From contig OZ026619.1 in assembly GCA_964020975.1 (NCBI GenBank), positions 10,807,778 through 10,871,777 of the forward strand: a stretch of DNA of 64,000 nt, in the 5' to 3' direction. Below, in pieces: positions 48,715-60,852 of this stretch. Under the pieces are notes generated by a model that was not told the DNA's origin, searched no databases, and saw nothing but the letters and a program-made list of their open reading frames with translations. Made by a program: the position numbers and the translations under genes. The stretch is from Hermodice carunculata. Lineage: Eukaryota; Annelida; Polychaeta; Eunicida; Amphinomidae. Positions within the stretch are counted from its first letter, which is position 1; each line of letters begins with the position of its first letter.

Positions 48715-49515
48715 CGCCACAATTTACCAATTTCGTGGACAAAAGCGATAAAGTTTTCCAACTCCGGTTGTTTTAGAATTTTGTGGACAAAACTGGGATA
48801 GTTTTTTTTGTGACTTCGTGTACGAAAACCGAGAAATATAACCATTCTGTTGACAGAGTCGTATTGTCCTTAGATTTACGTAAACAAAAGTTTCATACTC
48901 TCACAATGTGTGCACAAAATACAGTAAGTTATGGATTTTATGAAATGTTTTTTCCAATTCGTGGACAAAATTGAATAACTTATGGATTTCGTAACAGTGT
49001 GTTTCGACTTTGTGCACAGTATTTGATAAAAATGGATTTCGTGGACAAAGTTGGAAAGCTTTTAAGATTTTGTTGACAAAATTCAAACCCTTACCCAATT
49101 CTGTGGACAAAATTTATAAATCTGAGGAATTTGTGGACAGAATTGATAAACTTAGCGGTGTTGTGGATGAAATCTTTATATTAAACAATTCTGTAGATCC
49201 CAATTTTCAATTTCGTGGACGAAATCAATGGAAGCTTACATTTTTTTTGCACGAAATTCATAATGTTATACGATTTTGTGCACAAAATTGATAAACTATT
49301 ACAATTTTGTGCAGAGAATTCAACAAGATTGTTGGAGTTTGTAAATACTTTCAGTTGGGTGATTTTTTCTTCCAGTTTTTTCCACATAATCGCAAGGTGT
49401 AGTTTATTTTCGTGGTGGGACTTCGATTTTGTAATTTGCTCGTACAATTTTGTGAATACTGTTGTGATTCCGTCCACAAAAATGATGAGTATTACGATTT
49501 CGGGCACTAAATCAA
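48715..49515. repeat. Palindromic-core array, third locus (longest)
   Basis: About 25-28 degenerate units with core ATTTTGTGNACAAAATTG and linker GATAAACTTA. Good units lie at 48955, 49035, 49097, 49127 and 49272. Centre-to-centre steps run 48, 36, 30, 31, 30, 30, 21, 30, 21, 29, 31, 31, 30, 30, 30, 22, 32, 31, 31, 32 and so on. Open frames across it (for example 49010-49291) are by-products of the repeat and give peptides such as FVDRIDKL; I do not regard them as genes. Confidence 0.85.
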
Positions 49516-49933
49516 TGATGTAACACTTGACACGCCATAGGATACACCCAAACTAATTTGTTTTGACATTTCCTGAAGTGGAAGACATCTGTTCGAGTTG
49601 TGACCACAAATCATTTTTCATTTTGTGAGCGTGCACCCTGCACGGCAGGGTTAACAAATAGTTCAAGGTCATTATTCAACACCACTTTCACAATTTCATT
49701 GTGGGGACTCTGTCAAAGGACGATACTAAGGGCTTATGGAAGTCTTGGGACTTTCATGTTCTCAACCTGAGGAAGTTTTAAGGGTCAAGGCCATGATCGT
49801 AAAACGAAAATGTATAATACGTTGGCTAACTATCGCCATGTAGCTGAACGCTGTTCAGTGAAAGGTTGCACTTCTATTAACCAAATGATCATGCTCTCTG
49901 ATCCTAAGAGGTCATAAATATTTAGAGGTGCTC

Positions 49934-49936
<3 letters not shown>

Positions 49937-50013
<77 letters not shown>
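49937..50013. repeat. GA microsatellite 1
   Basis: 38 perfect GA units, about 420 bp after the third palindromic array. Confidence 0.98.
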
Positions 50014-50015
<2 letters not shown>

Positions 50016-50019
50016 AGGT

Positions 50020-51830
50020 GATGACCTAGGCCTATATAATCGTTATGCGAGGTCACACAAATATCAGGTATAATTAATGAAGTTGTCACCACATTTGTCC
50101 TGTTATTACCATAACAAGTCGTTTTTATGACGAAAACTTCGTTGTTAGAAGGCAAAATTAAAGGCGTTATTCCATGCAAAACCTGATATTAAGTTAACAC
50201 TAATAAGCTTTCGTGACTGTTAAAAGTCCATATTTGGAATTTGATTAAGTACAAACACACCTGCAAAATCACATGAAGGGCTGAGAGCAAATGGAGCAGA
50301 GGTAAACGAAACGCAACTTTCGGAAAACTCGAGTTTAAGTTTACAAATATTAATTACAATATAAGCAACCTGCAGGCTTTCCACTGCCCCTGACAATAAT
50401 TGGATCAAAGTATCAATAATTATGAATTTAGTTAATGAATATTGGATAACAACGTTTATTTTATCAGCAAAAACATGGAGCTTAAAGGAAAAAGAGGGCA
50501 TAGGGTGACACTTCTGCCTTTTTGGCAACTTATATTTACATTCCAGTTGGCACAGAAAGCGATTACACATGGATGGTAAAGTTTAGAATTCTGCTGTTCT
50601 AGGACAGGAGCATAACTATAAGGGTCGTCCATCCTATCGGCCGTTTTTTTGTTTGTTTGTTTTTTTCCCCCTTTCTTTTTGTTTGTATTTCAGCCTTTCT
50701 CTATACATGTGCCGAAACGTTTATAATGTAGTGTCGTCAGTTACTGCTGTTTTATATCAGAGCTAGCTTGGAGATGTAAATTAGTTCGGGTCGTGTGATC
50801 TTTCATTGGGCCCTTTTATCGTGCAGGTTGCACTTATATATATTTTCATCATACAGCAGCCACGCAAGCGGGAGGGAAGGGATGGGGAAGGGGGTGGTGA
50901 GGGGAAAGTCGTCCGAACGCCTATTTTTGAAGGCCACACCCACTCACCTTCCAGCGAACTCCTTTGTGTTATTCATTGCATGCGAGATGGAGAGAGAATA
51001 CCGCCAAATACAAATATTTTCAAAAATTGCCCCAGGATGACCAGGATACATTCCATCACCCTGGCTTCTCGTTTAAGGCGCTCCCCCCCCCCCCCCCCCG
51101 CCATCAAACGAACTTCCTTTTTCTTGGCTGGTCACACAGGGATTTTATATGCAATGTATTCTATTATGAACATTCTTACTTCAAATGTTATTATCATTTG
51201 GTCAAATATTATTAATTATTGAATATACACGTGTCTATAACAAAACGAACCTTTTTAAGGGTACCCGACAATATTACCGGGGTACCTGATAACTGCCCTA
51301 CAGCAAATTGGGATTTTTTTTACAAAAGGTAAATAAGACTTATCATTCTTTTTATAATGAACGATTCACATAACCCTTGAATGATTTACACAAGTCTTAT
51401 TCATTGAAATATTAGGTTTGTATCTAGTCTTATTTTCAAACTAACTGGGAACAAGTTCAAGGCGACTATAAAGGTTGACACTTCCTAAATCACATTTGTA
51501 AACAATGGAAATCTACATTCATCGAAAACTAATTATGTGGAAGCTCGGGATTAACATCCCACAAATTAAACAGAAAAGAAACAAACAAACAAAACACCTA
51601 GCAAATAAAAGTATGAAACGAATATACAACACACACACAAACACATAAACGATACTAACCACATTTTCTCCATTTTTAACCCACTCAGCCATAACTCCGG
51701 TGGCTATCGGGGCCACATATTGTCACATTCCGGACATTTTTTTCGTCCCGAGAAGAAATTGTAAAGATGAGTCTAAAAAGGCCTCCCACTGCAAGACCTA
51801 GCACAGTAGCAGTATTATAGGCTATCGAAT
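50020..51830. other. No gene recognised
   Basis: A 17-base C-run at 51083-51099. The open frames at 50220-50570 (minus) and 50806-51222 (plus) show no domain. Confidence 0.55.
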
Positions 51831-51839
51831 GGTTGTTAT

Positions 51840-52046
51840 CCCTTACAGTGCCAATCACGTCTAAAGTCCATCTACTAAAGTCAAAGCTATTAAATGCAAA
51901 GTACTCTGAATTATCATTAAGATCTCAAATTATTATTCCTCGTTAAAAAAACAAAAAACAAAAAAAACAAAAAAACAACAACTTTCATTTAAGCACCAGA
52001 ATGCCTATAGTTCCGGAGTAAAGCTGTTGACTCAATCCAAAATTTA
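51840..52046. mobile_element. piggyBac-type MITE, copy B (right end lost)
   Basis: Starts CCCTTACAGTGCCAATCACG after TTAT, a one-base change from TTAA, and follows copy A through CATTTAAGCACCAGAATGCC and AGCTGTTGACTCA. It stops before the right terminal repeat. An A-rich insert with CAAAA units lies near 51945-51980. Confidence 0.75.
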
Positions 52047-52757
52047 TTAGGCTATCATTAGAACGATCAAAGGCGGCAGTAACAACGTTCATAATCAGGG
52101 ATCCAATTTAGATCCTTTGTCAGGCCTACAAAACGTCTGTATTCTCAGGCATGTGAGTAATCTGCAGACAGACAAGGGCCTACCACATAGGGTTTCATGA
52201 TGGTCTCTCTCTGCACCAGCGGCTGGGAGTTCTTCGGTAATTTTCATTCAAATCACTTGCATTTACGATATTTGTAACACTGAGTTTACTGATTCAGAAA
52301 ACTAGAAAAATGCGAGCAAATAGGCATGACATTGGAAAGAAAGGTACCAAAGATAATGCCAAAAAGGTGCATAACTTTAATATATGAAATATTCTTCTTT
52401 TCGCCCCAATTTAAATTCGTAGATTGACTGAAATTAAACTTATTGTGAGCAGACAAGAGCACAATGTAATCTGTGATCCATCGAGCTTTCCAAACTCCTC
52501 ATTATGTCATGATTGCTTAATATAGTCACACGGAAAAAAATCAAGAGAGCATACGCCATATCCACGTCCTAAAAAGAAAAAAGGAGCGTGCATGCGCGTA
52601 TCACTACGCTTTGCACAGGCTGTTTGGCCTTTGTTTATCCTATCATTCTAACATCTAAGTGATCAATATTTAATGGCAAAAACTTACACTCGTCAATTAA
52701 ATGATCACCTTCCATTAACCTTTTGAATGATCCAGGGATGCTTTGGGAAAAGATCCT

Positions 52758-52858
<101 letters not shown>

Positions 52859-53441
52859 CTCTTAGCTAAATGACAATGGCTGTTCACCCGCAGACATAGA
52901 AATATCAGTTTATATAACGATAGACTCAATTTGTTATTTGAGTAGTACTGCAAGGCTATGTGGTATTTGCTGGTGCTATTCCCAGATGCACAATTAGCCG
53001 GTTTTGGTGGCATATACATGCAATGGATGTAACAGGTCACTTAGCATGCTGATTAGAAATGAATGCCATTTTCAGTAGCTGGAAACTTAAAACCATTTCT
53101 CCAATACCACATGGTGTCATGCTTTCTTTGTTTTTAGCGCACTTGGAGGCTTCTCTCACCGGGCCGAATGGCGAGTGTCACCTTACTTCCACTCGTCAAA
53201 TCAGGGGCATGTATAAGAAGCCCTTCCTTAAGGAGAGGCACATTTTTGATCATCTTCCTCTCTAACTGTCGTAATATCCCCATTGGTTTACTGAGTGAAA
53301 TTGAAGTAAAGATTGCAAATAAACCATTATCTTTCGCCCGTTCAGTGCATATAATATCAGACAGTCACTGTGCACAGAAACGGCGTTTGGCCTCTTTATT
53401 TGCTCTCGGATACAAGCTCAAAGCACCTCGTAATCCTTTAA

Positions 53442-53648
53442 CTCTATCAGTGCCAAATTTTGGAGTGAGTCAATACCTTTTCAGCACACAATGCGCGCCG
53501 AAAAAAGCTGTTGAGCTGGGATATTCTCCCTGGAACTATAGGTAGGCTGGTACTTGAATGAAAGGAATACGAATCGGAGAGCTTTATGATAATTCAGACT
53601 AGTTTCACTTTAGTAGATTGGCTTTAGTCGTGCTTAGCACTGAAAGAG
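53442..53648. mobile_element. piggyBac-type MITE, copy C (complete, inverted)
   Basis: A 207-bp element between TTAA at 53438-53441 and 53649-53652. The ends CTCTATCAGTGCC and GCACTGAAAGAG are inverted repeats. Its sequence matches copy A in reverse orientation (TTTAGTCGTGCTTAGCACTG at its right end equals copy A's left end). Confidence 0.85.
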
Positions 53649-53659
53649 TTAAGGCAGCC

Positions 53660-55595
53660 CATTCTTGTAGATGCAGCATTGTAAGAGGGATATACTCTGA
53701 GCGCATGTATATTGGTAAAGGGTGGCGTTACCTATGTGTGTACCTGTAGCAAGTGTCAGTTGTAATGGCTTGATCCAAGATGCACAAAAATGTCAAAAAA
53801 ACGGCGATCAAAAATATCAGTGGGTCATAGCACCAGTGAGCTTACATAGTTATAATGCTAATTCCTATTTTGATATTTTGGACGCACACGAAAGACCGGT
53901 TCTCCTCAACTATACAGTATATTAAATTTCTAAGAGCTATCTGTATATGGTGGAGACCGTGAGTGCCAATCGAAGAGCACTTAAATCGTCATGCTTGTCC
54001 GACATCAACCCTGTCTGTCTGGCTACTCCATTATTTCCCTTGAAACATGATTGCAGTCAATTATTGAACCTTTGATGTTTACAAGATTCATGAAATCCTG
54101 ACACTGGATTGAATGTAACTCACTGGTATGTTATAATACTGGACACTGGAAGGAATAACCATAGCTGTGTAAACTGCGTTGGTTCTCTCACAATTTACTG
54201 TAACCGGAACGGACTGGCTGGTGCGGCGCTAAACCGCCTGTCTCGAGATTTCTAAATCACATTTCTCTTCATTTCGAAATTGTGCTCCAATGTTATACAA
54301 AAATAAGAAAAAGGAATGACATTTCGAAACACTCATCGTAATGTTGTGATTAAAAAGTAGAAAGAACAGTTGCCACTTGGACATACCTTTCAAAGGCACC
54401 TTCGCGACGGCTCATCAAGGACTTGGTTTCAATTTACTTGAACATGTACTGCCAGGCCAAAGGATTGCTGTATGAGAAGTTACCTGACACTGTAAGAAAA
54501 TCTATTGCGATGGCCATTATGTGCTAATGGCTGTGTTTCCTTCCACGCTGCATGTTTGCCCTAATGGAACTGCGAACAACGATGCTATTTCCAACCCCCC
54601 TCCCCACGAGCAGCTTGACAAGATAAGGGGGAATACGATTGTCATGTATGAGAGCTGCTTGTCGGCCCACAGCGCTGCTGTCACTGAGCTGCTTGTCCTC
54701 CTATTGCCCAAAGGAGTACTTGCGCCAAACAATAATCTTAATGGGCCAATTTCATTTTTATGTGGGGACTCTTGTCATCGCCAACAGCAGATATTTCTGG
54801 CCACACCTGCCGGACCGTATATCCATAGGGGCAAGGTGACACTTGAACATAATTGAGCATACTTGAAAAATATAAGACTAACTGTGACTCTATTTATTGC
54901 CGTCCTGTATTGATATATGCGAGTAGTCACATTCACCAAATTGCCAATTTGCAGAAAAATATAAAGAGCCTTATGGGTCTACTACACTCCATTCCTGTTC
55001 CCTGACAGGCGTCTCCATCCATATAGTATATGTCCATCGTGCCGAACACATCTACACTCCGCTATTAGGAATGCTGAGAAATGACACGGCTTCTAAACAA
55101 ATTCATTCGAATCGTCTTCCGGGAAAATGTGCCGTGCAATGAAATGAGGAAATTATTGGACACATGGACTCAGGTAGAGCGGGCGTCACGTGGTTCATGG
55201 TTAACCTAGGATCCGCATTGCACTCAAAAAGACTGAACTACGTACGCGCATCAATCAATCACTCCTATCACTGCCGGCCGTGCAAGAGGTGTACTTTTAA
55301 AGACTTGGGAGTGGATAGAGGAGGTACTTGCACAGTTCGCAGGTATCCAAATTGCTCTCATCTTCCAGCTACTCATGTCACACTTGTGGCCAGAAAATGG
55401 ACGACAGACCACTGCCCCTTCCACAGTGAAGTTTCTTTTTCCGCTCGAGGTGGAGCCAGATCTTATTATTTAAAGCAGACTGATCTGAGTGCGCGCTAGA
55501 TCGCCTAAAAGCCAGCATGCAATGAGGCTGTCGTGCACAGCAGATTCGTGATGGGCTTCATCTGTGTTTGGAAAAAATGTTACCGGGATTATTGA
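53660..55595. other. Upstream flank of the protocadherin; no second gene seen
   Basis: Composition is more balanced than elsewhere. Open frames at 54521-54856 and 55164-55499 were checked for cadherin motifs (DxNDN, LDRE, DxGxP) and have none. Confidence 0.55.
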
Positions 55596-55600
55596 ACAAC

Positions 55601-55608
55601 TATAAAAG
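55601..55608 (+). promoter_or_regulatory. Candidate TATA box of the protocadherin gene
   Basis: TATAAAAG lies 184 bp before the protocadherin ATG. It would place transcription start near 55630 with a 5' leader of about 150 bp and no intron needed. An alternative is that TTATTTGCAG just before 55770 is a splice acceptor and a non-coding first exon lies further upstream. Inference only. Confidence 0.4.
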
Positions 55609-55784
55609 GGCAATCACACGACCATCTCCTGTGGAGCATAGGCCACGCCGTAGCAAGGCAACACATGAATTGGTCGTGACCTTCTCTTATCCGGTCCGGG
55701 CAACAAATATTTCAGTTCTGTCTGGTACCTGAAAGAGAAACTAGATTCTCGCCAAGCCTCTTATTTGCAGTTTGTATTGCTACC

Positions 55785-58178
55785 ATGGATGACAATAACG
55801 CTCTTATTGATAACCGCACTTGGTTCCTATGGTTAATTATAATATTACGCGTCACTTGTCAGAAACCTTTGGAATATACAGTACCGGAGGAACAAGACGT
55901 CGGAACGATGGTCGGGAATATATTGGTAGATGCTTCGCTTCATGAGAGATACCCCCCAACGATACTTAACTCTCTTAAGTTCGGCTTCCTCTTCAACACT
56001 GGCATACACACAAAATATCTTGACCTGGGGAAAACATCTGGAATTTTGAAAGTTTCTCGACGCATAGATAGGGATACGATGTGTTCATTGAAACTTGCCT
56101 GTACCATCTCTGTGGATGTGGCCGTGCGTCCATACCAGTACTTCCAGGTTATAAAGGTCATAGTGCACGTGCAAGATATCAATGACAACAGTCCCAAATT
56201 CCCGCGAGAGACCTTCTCGTTGAGTCTATCGGAGGGAAGACCAGTGGGTCTTGTCGCTGTGTTACCCGAGGCAGAAGACCCCGATAGCGGGGACAATAGT
56301 ATCAAAGACTATCAGCTTTTTGCTGGTACAAGTAACTTTAGAATTAATGCAGCATCCTTGGAAGGAGCAGAGGGGATTCGACTTGAATTGACAAAAGTTT
56401 TAGACAGAGAAAAAGCAGACATACACCAGCTTAGACTTGTCGCGCGTGATGGGGGGTATCCTAAGAAGTCCGGAACGCTCATAATAAAGGTTAGTGTAAG
56501 GGACATAAACGACAATGTCCCTAAATTTCAAAACAGCTCTTATAGATCGGTTGTGCTTGAAAATGTAACAGTTCACACGTCCATTCTTCAGGTACGAGCT
56601 ACCGATACAGACGAGGGACTCAATGGAGAAATCACTTATGAAATGTCTCGAAAAACTAAGCCAGAGGTTAAAGAGAAGTTCAGCATTGGAGAAATGTCGG
56701 GGATCATATACGTTGCTGGTCCCCTGAATTATGAAGAACAATCAGTTTATGAACTGACGGTTATTGCTAAAGATCGAGGTCAGGGTGCTCTTCCAGTAGG
56801 GGTTAAGGTCACAATCATAGTGGTTGATGTAAACAATCATGCTCCTGAAATAAAAATAAAAGCTGCACTTTCAACTGGAAATTTCGAGATACCAGAGAAT
56901 GCCAAACAGGAAATATTTGTAGCTCACGTGTCTGTTGTTGATCTTGATGGCGGAGACAATGGTAAATCTACATGTACAGTAAATAATATACATTTTCATT
57001 TGCGGAGTAAATATTTGACGGATTACGAGTTAGTTACAGGGAAGTCATTTGATCGTGAGAGTGAATCAAGACAAAGTCTCACGATTACTTGCAGAGACCA
57101 TGGCAGACCTGCACTCTCCGCATCCAAGTCCATCCACGTGGCAATTAATGATGAAAACGACAACCCTCCAACATTCCATAAGAGAACTTACTTCACTACT
57201 GTGGATGAAAAAAGTAAGCCGGGAAAACCTGTGGCCTGGATAAATGCCACAGATAAGGACATAGGATTAAATGGCCAGATCACTTACAGTATTCGAGACA
57301 ATGGGGCAGACATTTTGCGCATAGACTCTCGAACAGGACAAATAACCAGTAAGGTTCCGCTAGACCACGAGGAGTTTCAGGACCTAGAAGCTGTAGTCTT
57401 TGCTAAAGACATGGGCTCTCCGCAACTGACAGGATCCGCAACTATAGTTATCACCATTCGGGACGTGAACGACCAAAAGCCAATATTTTCGGTCCCCAAG
57501 TATGTGTTCCATATACTTGAGGGCCAACCCGAGGGCACAGAGGTGGGAACTGTCTATGCTTCAGATGGAGATTCGGAACCGTACAACCAATTTTCATTTT
57601 CCATAGAGACACATGGCGCTGTAAATCCGCCTTTCACCATTGATGCTGTAGGAGGAGGGCTACGAACTACCAGCGTATTGTACAGAGATAACATTTCTGT
57701 GTACCATTTTGTAGTTGTAGCTTCAGAGAACCACCCGCCATGGTTCAGCAATAAAGTTAATGTGTCTGTGTATGTGGTCAATGATGAATGGGATAAAATG
57801 GCAGAGCCGGAAGAAAAACCAAGCATGCCAATGAACAACATTGCAGTCATATTAGCTCTCTCTGGAGCCCTTACTTTAATGCTTATCATTCTGGTCCTAG
57901 TTGTGATTTGTGTTTACTTAAGACGGCGCAGGAGGGTCCCAGAGAGAAGTGGATATATATCTGGGAATCTTGTCCGAACCACACGAAGAGAAGCTGATAT
58001 AATCAGGGCTAAGGGGGAATTATTGGACGGGGACATAGCTATTCAGGACCCATGGGGAGGGCTCATCGATGCTACTTTACTTGGACTGCGATCTTGCAAT
58101 AAAGGGACTCCCTATAGTGCTCAATCCTATCCAGTGCCTTTAGGCGATTCTGATATGAAACAGCACGAAGCAGACCAG
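55785..58178 (+). CDS. Protocadherin, single large ectodomain exon
   Basis: Cell-surface calcium-dependent adhesion protein; protocadherins mediate homophilic recognition, chiefly between neurons. Seen: an ATG in good context (CTACCATGG), a hydrophobic signal peptide (residues about 12-25), six cadherin repeats with inter-repeat calcium motifs DINDN (131), DINDN (240), DVNNH (348), DENDN (456), DVNDQ (560), a sixth repeat ending near 668, a membrane span at 686-712 followed by five arginines, then an 86-residue cytoplasmic part. The motifs at 348 and 560 depart from DxNDN, so calcium binding at those junctions may be weaker. Six repeats in one uninterrupted exon is the protocadherin pattern, not that of classical cadherins or Fat/Dachsous. 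The open frame runs on to 58253, but a strong donor follows residue 798, so I end the exon there; the last 24 codons of the open frame are probably intron. No downstream exon was recognised in the window. Clustered-type or delta-type cannot be decided from the tail. Confidence 0.93.
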
Positions 58179-58184
58179 GTAGGT
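58179..58184 (+). other. Splice donor closing the protocadherin exon
   Basis: CAG|GTAGGT falls after codon 798 (Q), in phase 0, 86 residues after the membrane span. It is close to the metazoan donor consensus. Past it the frame encodes a short hydrophobic stretch with four cysteines that does not resemble a protocadherin tail. This supports splicing to one or more cytoplasmic exons outside, or unrecognised inside, the window. Confidence 0.65.
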
Positions 58185-58253
58185 ACAACCCAGTCTTATA
58201 ACCTATTCAGTCACGTTGCTTGTATCTGTGCTGTTGTCCTGATTTGTGCATGA

Positions 58254-59228
58254 GACATGCTTAAAACATTGTTAACGGTATGGATTTCAACTTGTTGTGT
58301 TCATGAACAACTGGGCTCGTATGACTGCTATTCGAAAAGCCTGTGTCATTTGCCACGGGTGATCCACACCTACTGTTCCAAGTCTGAAAAGTTGGGTAGC
58401 TTCGTGTCCAACAATTGGATATGCGTGTTTGAAGCCTCTATGTAAGAAGCGCTCGTGCGACAGAATTTCCAAGTGCTCTTATCGTGGCACAATTCACACA
58501 CGCAGGGTCCTTATATCCCTCCATGTAGATATTTACACAGCACTTGTAGAATCAACTTCTTAGTGAAATATAACTGCTTGTTTTGCTTATCGATTGCAAG
58601 AGCTTTCTCCGTGCTCCCCATATACGGTGCAATCAGATTCCACAGGCAAAAGTTGCTATTGTGTTAACGGTACTTGTAAATCTGCAGAATATGGGATTTA
58701 TGCGGTTGCATGCCTCGTTCCCGAAACCTCGTGCAATTGTATTTTATCTGGCATGCAGGAGATATTTTTATCCACTAGACCAGCAATTCTTAAAATTTTC
58801 ATAGGGTAGCGCATAAGTCGTAAAATACATAATCATATTTTTTGCATCGAAAAGACAATAACATATCCCGCGTTTAAGAAGAAAAGGTATATAAAGCTGA
58901 CTTTATGAATGTTGTAAAGAGCCTACTGTCACTGTGTTTAGGGTTAAGTGCAAAGAAAAGTATGGACACAGCTCTTGCCGAAGAAGGTATTTAAACCATG
59001 TAAATGTATGTGTTTGATGTACTTATTCAGGTATTTTATCAGTAACAATCGGACATCAGTAAAGTCACTGACCTTGAGATATTAAGTTTCTTTTACATTA
59101 TTTTGTGTTGAAACATGACGTAACTGGCCCAATTGCTTTTAAACCATGCTGCTATTACTAGGATCTAGGTATGCATATGTACAGTATAATTAATCATCGA
59201 AATGTATGTTGATAAGATACCATAAAAC

Positions 59229-59280
<52 letters not shown>

Positions 59281-60630
59281 AAGACTAGCTGTATGTGCCT
59301 GTAGAGCATTAAGATATTAACACATATTTCTAAGCTGCGGCCTTTCTGTAATAAGGACCTGTTGTGAAGCTGCGTCATTTCTGCTGAGTATGCTATGGTC
59401 AGTTATATTATCAAACAACAAGTTTTGAAAATATTTGTAATTCCACAACTTGTTTGGTAATGTATGCACCTTTCCTTTTACTGTCTTTAAGGCAGCGGAG
59501 GGGATTGAGCCGCGCGCAACGATCTTGCGAATTTGATGTTCCATAGAAGATATGTTTCCCATTTCATCCACAGCGATTATATTTTATTTAGTGTACAGAG
59601 ATATACGTTTGTTAGAAACAAGTTTCATATCGATACAATTATTTTCAAAGATTATATAAGCCAGTTTTAAAGAGGATATCAACCTGCACACTTGGTCAGC
59701 ATTTCTTTAAAAAAAATCGATGGAAGAGTGTATTACATATGTAAAATTATAGTAAAGACCAATATGCAGGAACCGTATTTTTTGTTTACAAATAATATAC
59801 ATGATTACAGAATAATCGAATTCGGTAATCATCATCTAACATCAACAGATAATACATTTTGTAAGCTACAAAAAAATTGGAACGAGCCATCTGACGGAAG
59901 ACACACACACACACACACACACACACAAATATGCAAAAAAAATATATATATCTGCCCCCCACCCCACCCACAAAAAACAGACCCCGAGTACTGATTCCTA
60001 GATAATATATTTATTTGAAGCAGATCGATCAATTAGCTTTTAATGAATGTTGTCTACAAAAGTGATTGATAAGCATAGAATTTCATTCCGAGAAATCGGC
60101 ATTGAAAGATTTCAGGCCCTTTTTGCCCACATATGTTTGGCCGTAATAACAATATTGCTCTCCAACCCTGGTCACTTTGGGTTGCAATACTTCGACGACC
60201 TCTCAATCAACAAATGTGATATACAGTTTTCATCATACAATGATGTTTTTGGGGTGTAAACTCAGTTATTTACGCGAATGACACCAAGGGCAAACATAAC
60301 TGCAAGCCTGTCTTCGTGGTTTCACACGCGACGGTGACAGCCTCAAAGGGGACTCGAAAACGCATTCGCCACGTGACACAAAGGTGTTATTACCTTGACC
60401 GTAGCAACATTGTTCGCAAAAAGCGCTACTTGAAAAATACGGGCTTGCAGTTTTATAGCTTGCTTCAGTCAGAAGAGTGCTCGATGGACAGGAGTTGCTC
60501 TCTCATTTCTCCTCACCTTCGATCAAAGAGCAACATGTTTTATCAACGGCATGGACAGGGCTTCGGTCATTTAGTGTCTTGAACTGTTTGTGAGCATACC
60601 AGCCCAAAACCAACATGCCACGATCAGGGA
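58254..60630. other. Downstream flank or intron of the protocadherin
   Basis: No protocadherin cytoplasmic exon or second ectodomain exon was found. The open frame at 60316-60582 is basic and matches nothing I know. Confidence 0.5.
59228..59280. repeat. TA then TG microsatellite
   Basis: AT units pass directly into GT units with one TTT interruption. A separate CA tract is at 59900-59928. Confidence 0.97.
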
Positions 60631-60639
60631 AGATACTAA

Positions 60640-60852
60640 CTGTAGTTCTAGAAATTTTTGCGTGTGGTTAATTTCGCGCAAACTTTCCCTTAATTAGAAA
60701 ATATTTGCGTATTTTAATTTCGCGCATCATGGCTTGTCTATTTATAACCTTCCATTATGTCAATTAATTTTGGTGCATCTTATTTTCGCGCATCAAGTAC
60801 TAGCGCGAAAAGGGCAAAATTAAGTTGACCACGAAAATTTCTAGAGCCATAA
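60640..60852. mobile_element. MITE with CTAGAAATTTT inverted ends
   Basis: CTAGAAATTTTTGCGTG near the left is matched inverted by CACGAAAATTTCTAG at the right, enclosing about 210 bp. Inside, AATTTCGCGCA-like units recur in both directions (TTAATTTCGCGC, TTTTAATTTCGCGCATC, TATTTTCGCGCATC, AGCGCGAAAA). Elements with this CGCGAAA/TTAA vocabulary are common in invertebrate genomes (from memory). Non-coding. Confidence 0.7.

Noticed and set aside
49010-49507. Overlapping open frames on both strands encoding VDKI/FVD-like repeats
   Set aside because: They are translations of the 30-bp palindromic repeat. Units step by 30-31 with drift, so the frame is not kept over distance.
48715-49515. CRISPR-like array (palindromic repeats with spacers)
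   Set aside because: Repeats are degenerate, spacers are short and partly shared, and the host is an animal. It resembles CRISPR only superficially.
53168-53545. 125-codon plus-strand frame
   Set aside because: It runs into MITE copy C, and no domain is seen in the remainder.
55164-55499. Cysteine-rich plus-strand frame just upstream of the protocadherin
   Set aside because: No family signature, no splice or start context stands out, and the TATA box lies after it.
55940-56741. Minus-strand frames inside the protocadherin
   Set aside because: Antisense shadows of a clear coding exon.
58179-58253. C-terminal 24 codons of the long protocadherin frame as real protein
   Set aside because: They follow a strong donor and encode a hydrophobic, cysteine-rich stretch unlike a cytoplasmic tail. 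Kept open as a possible alternative end.
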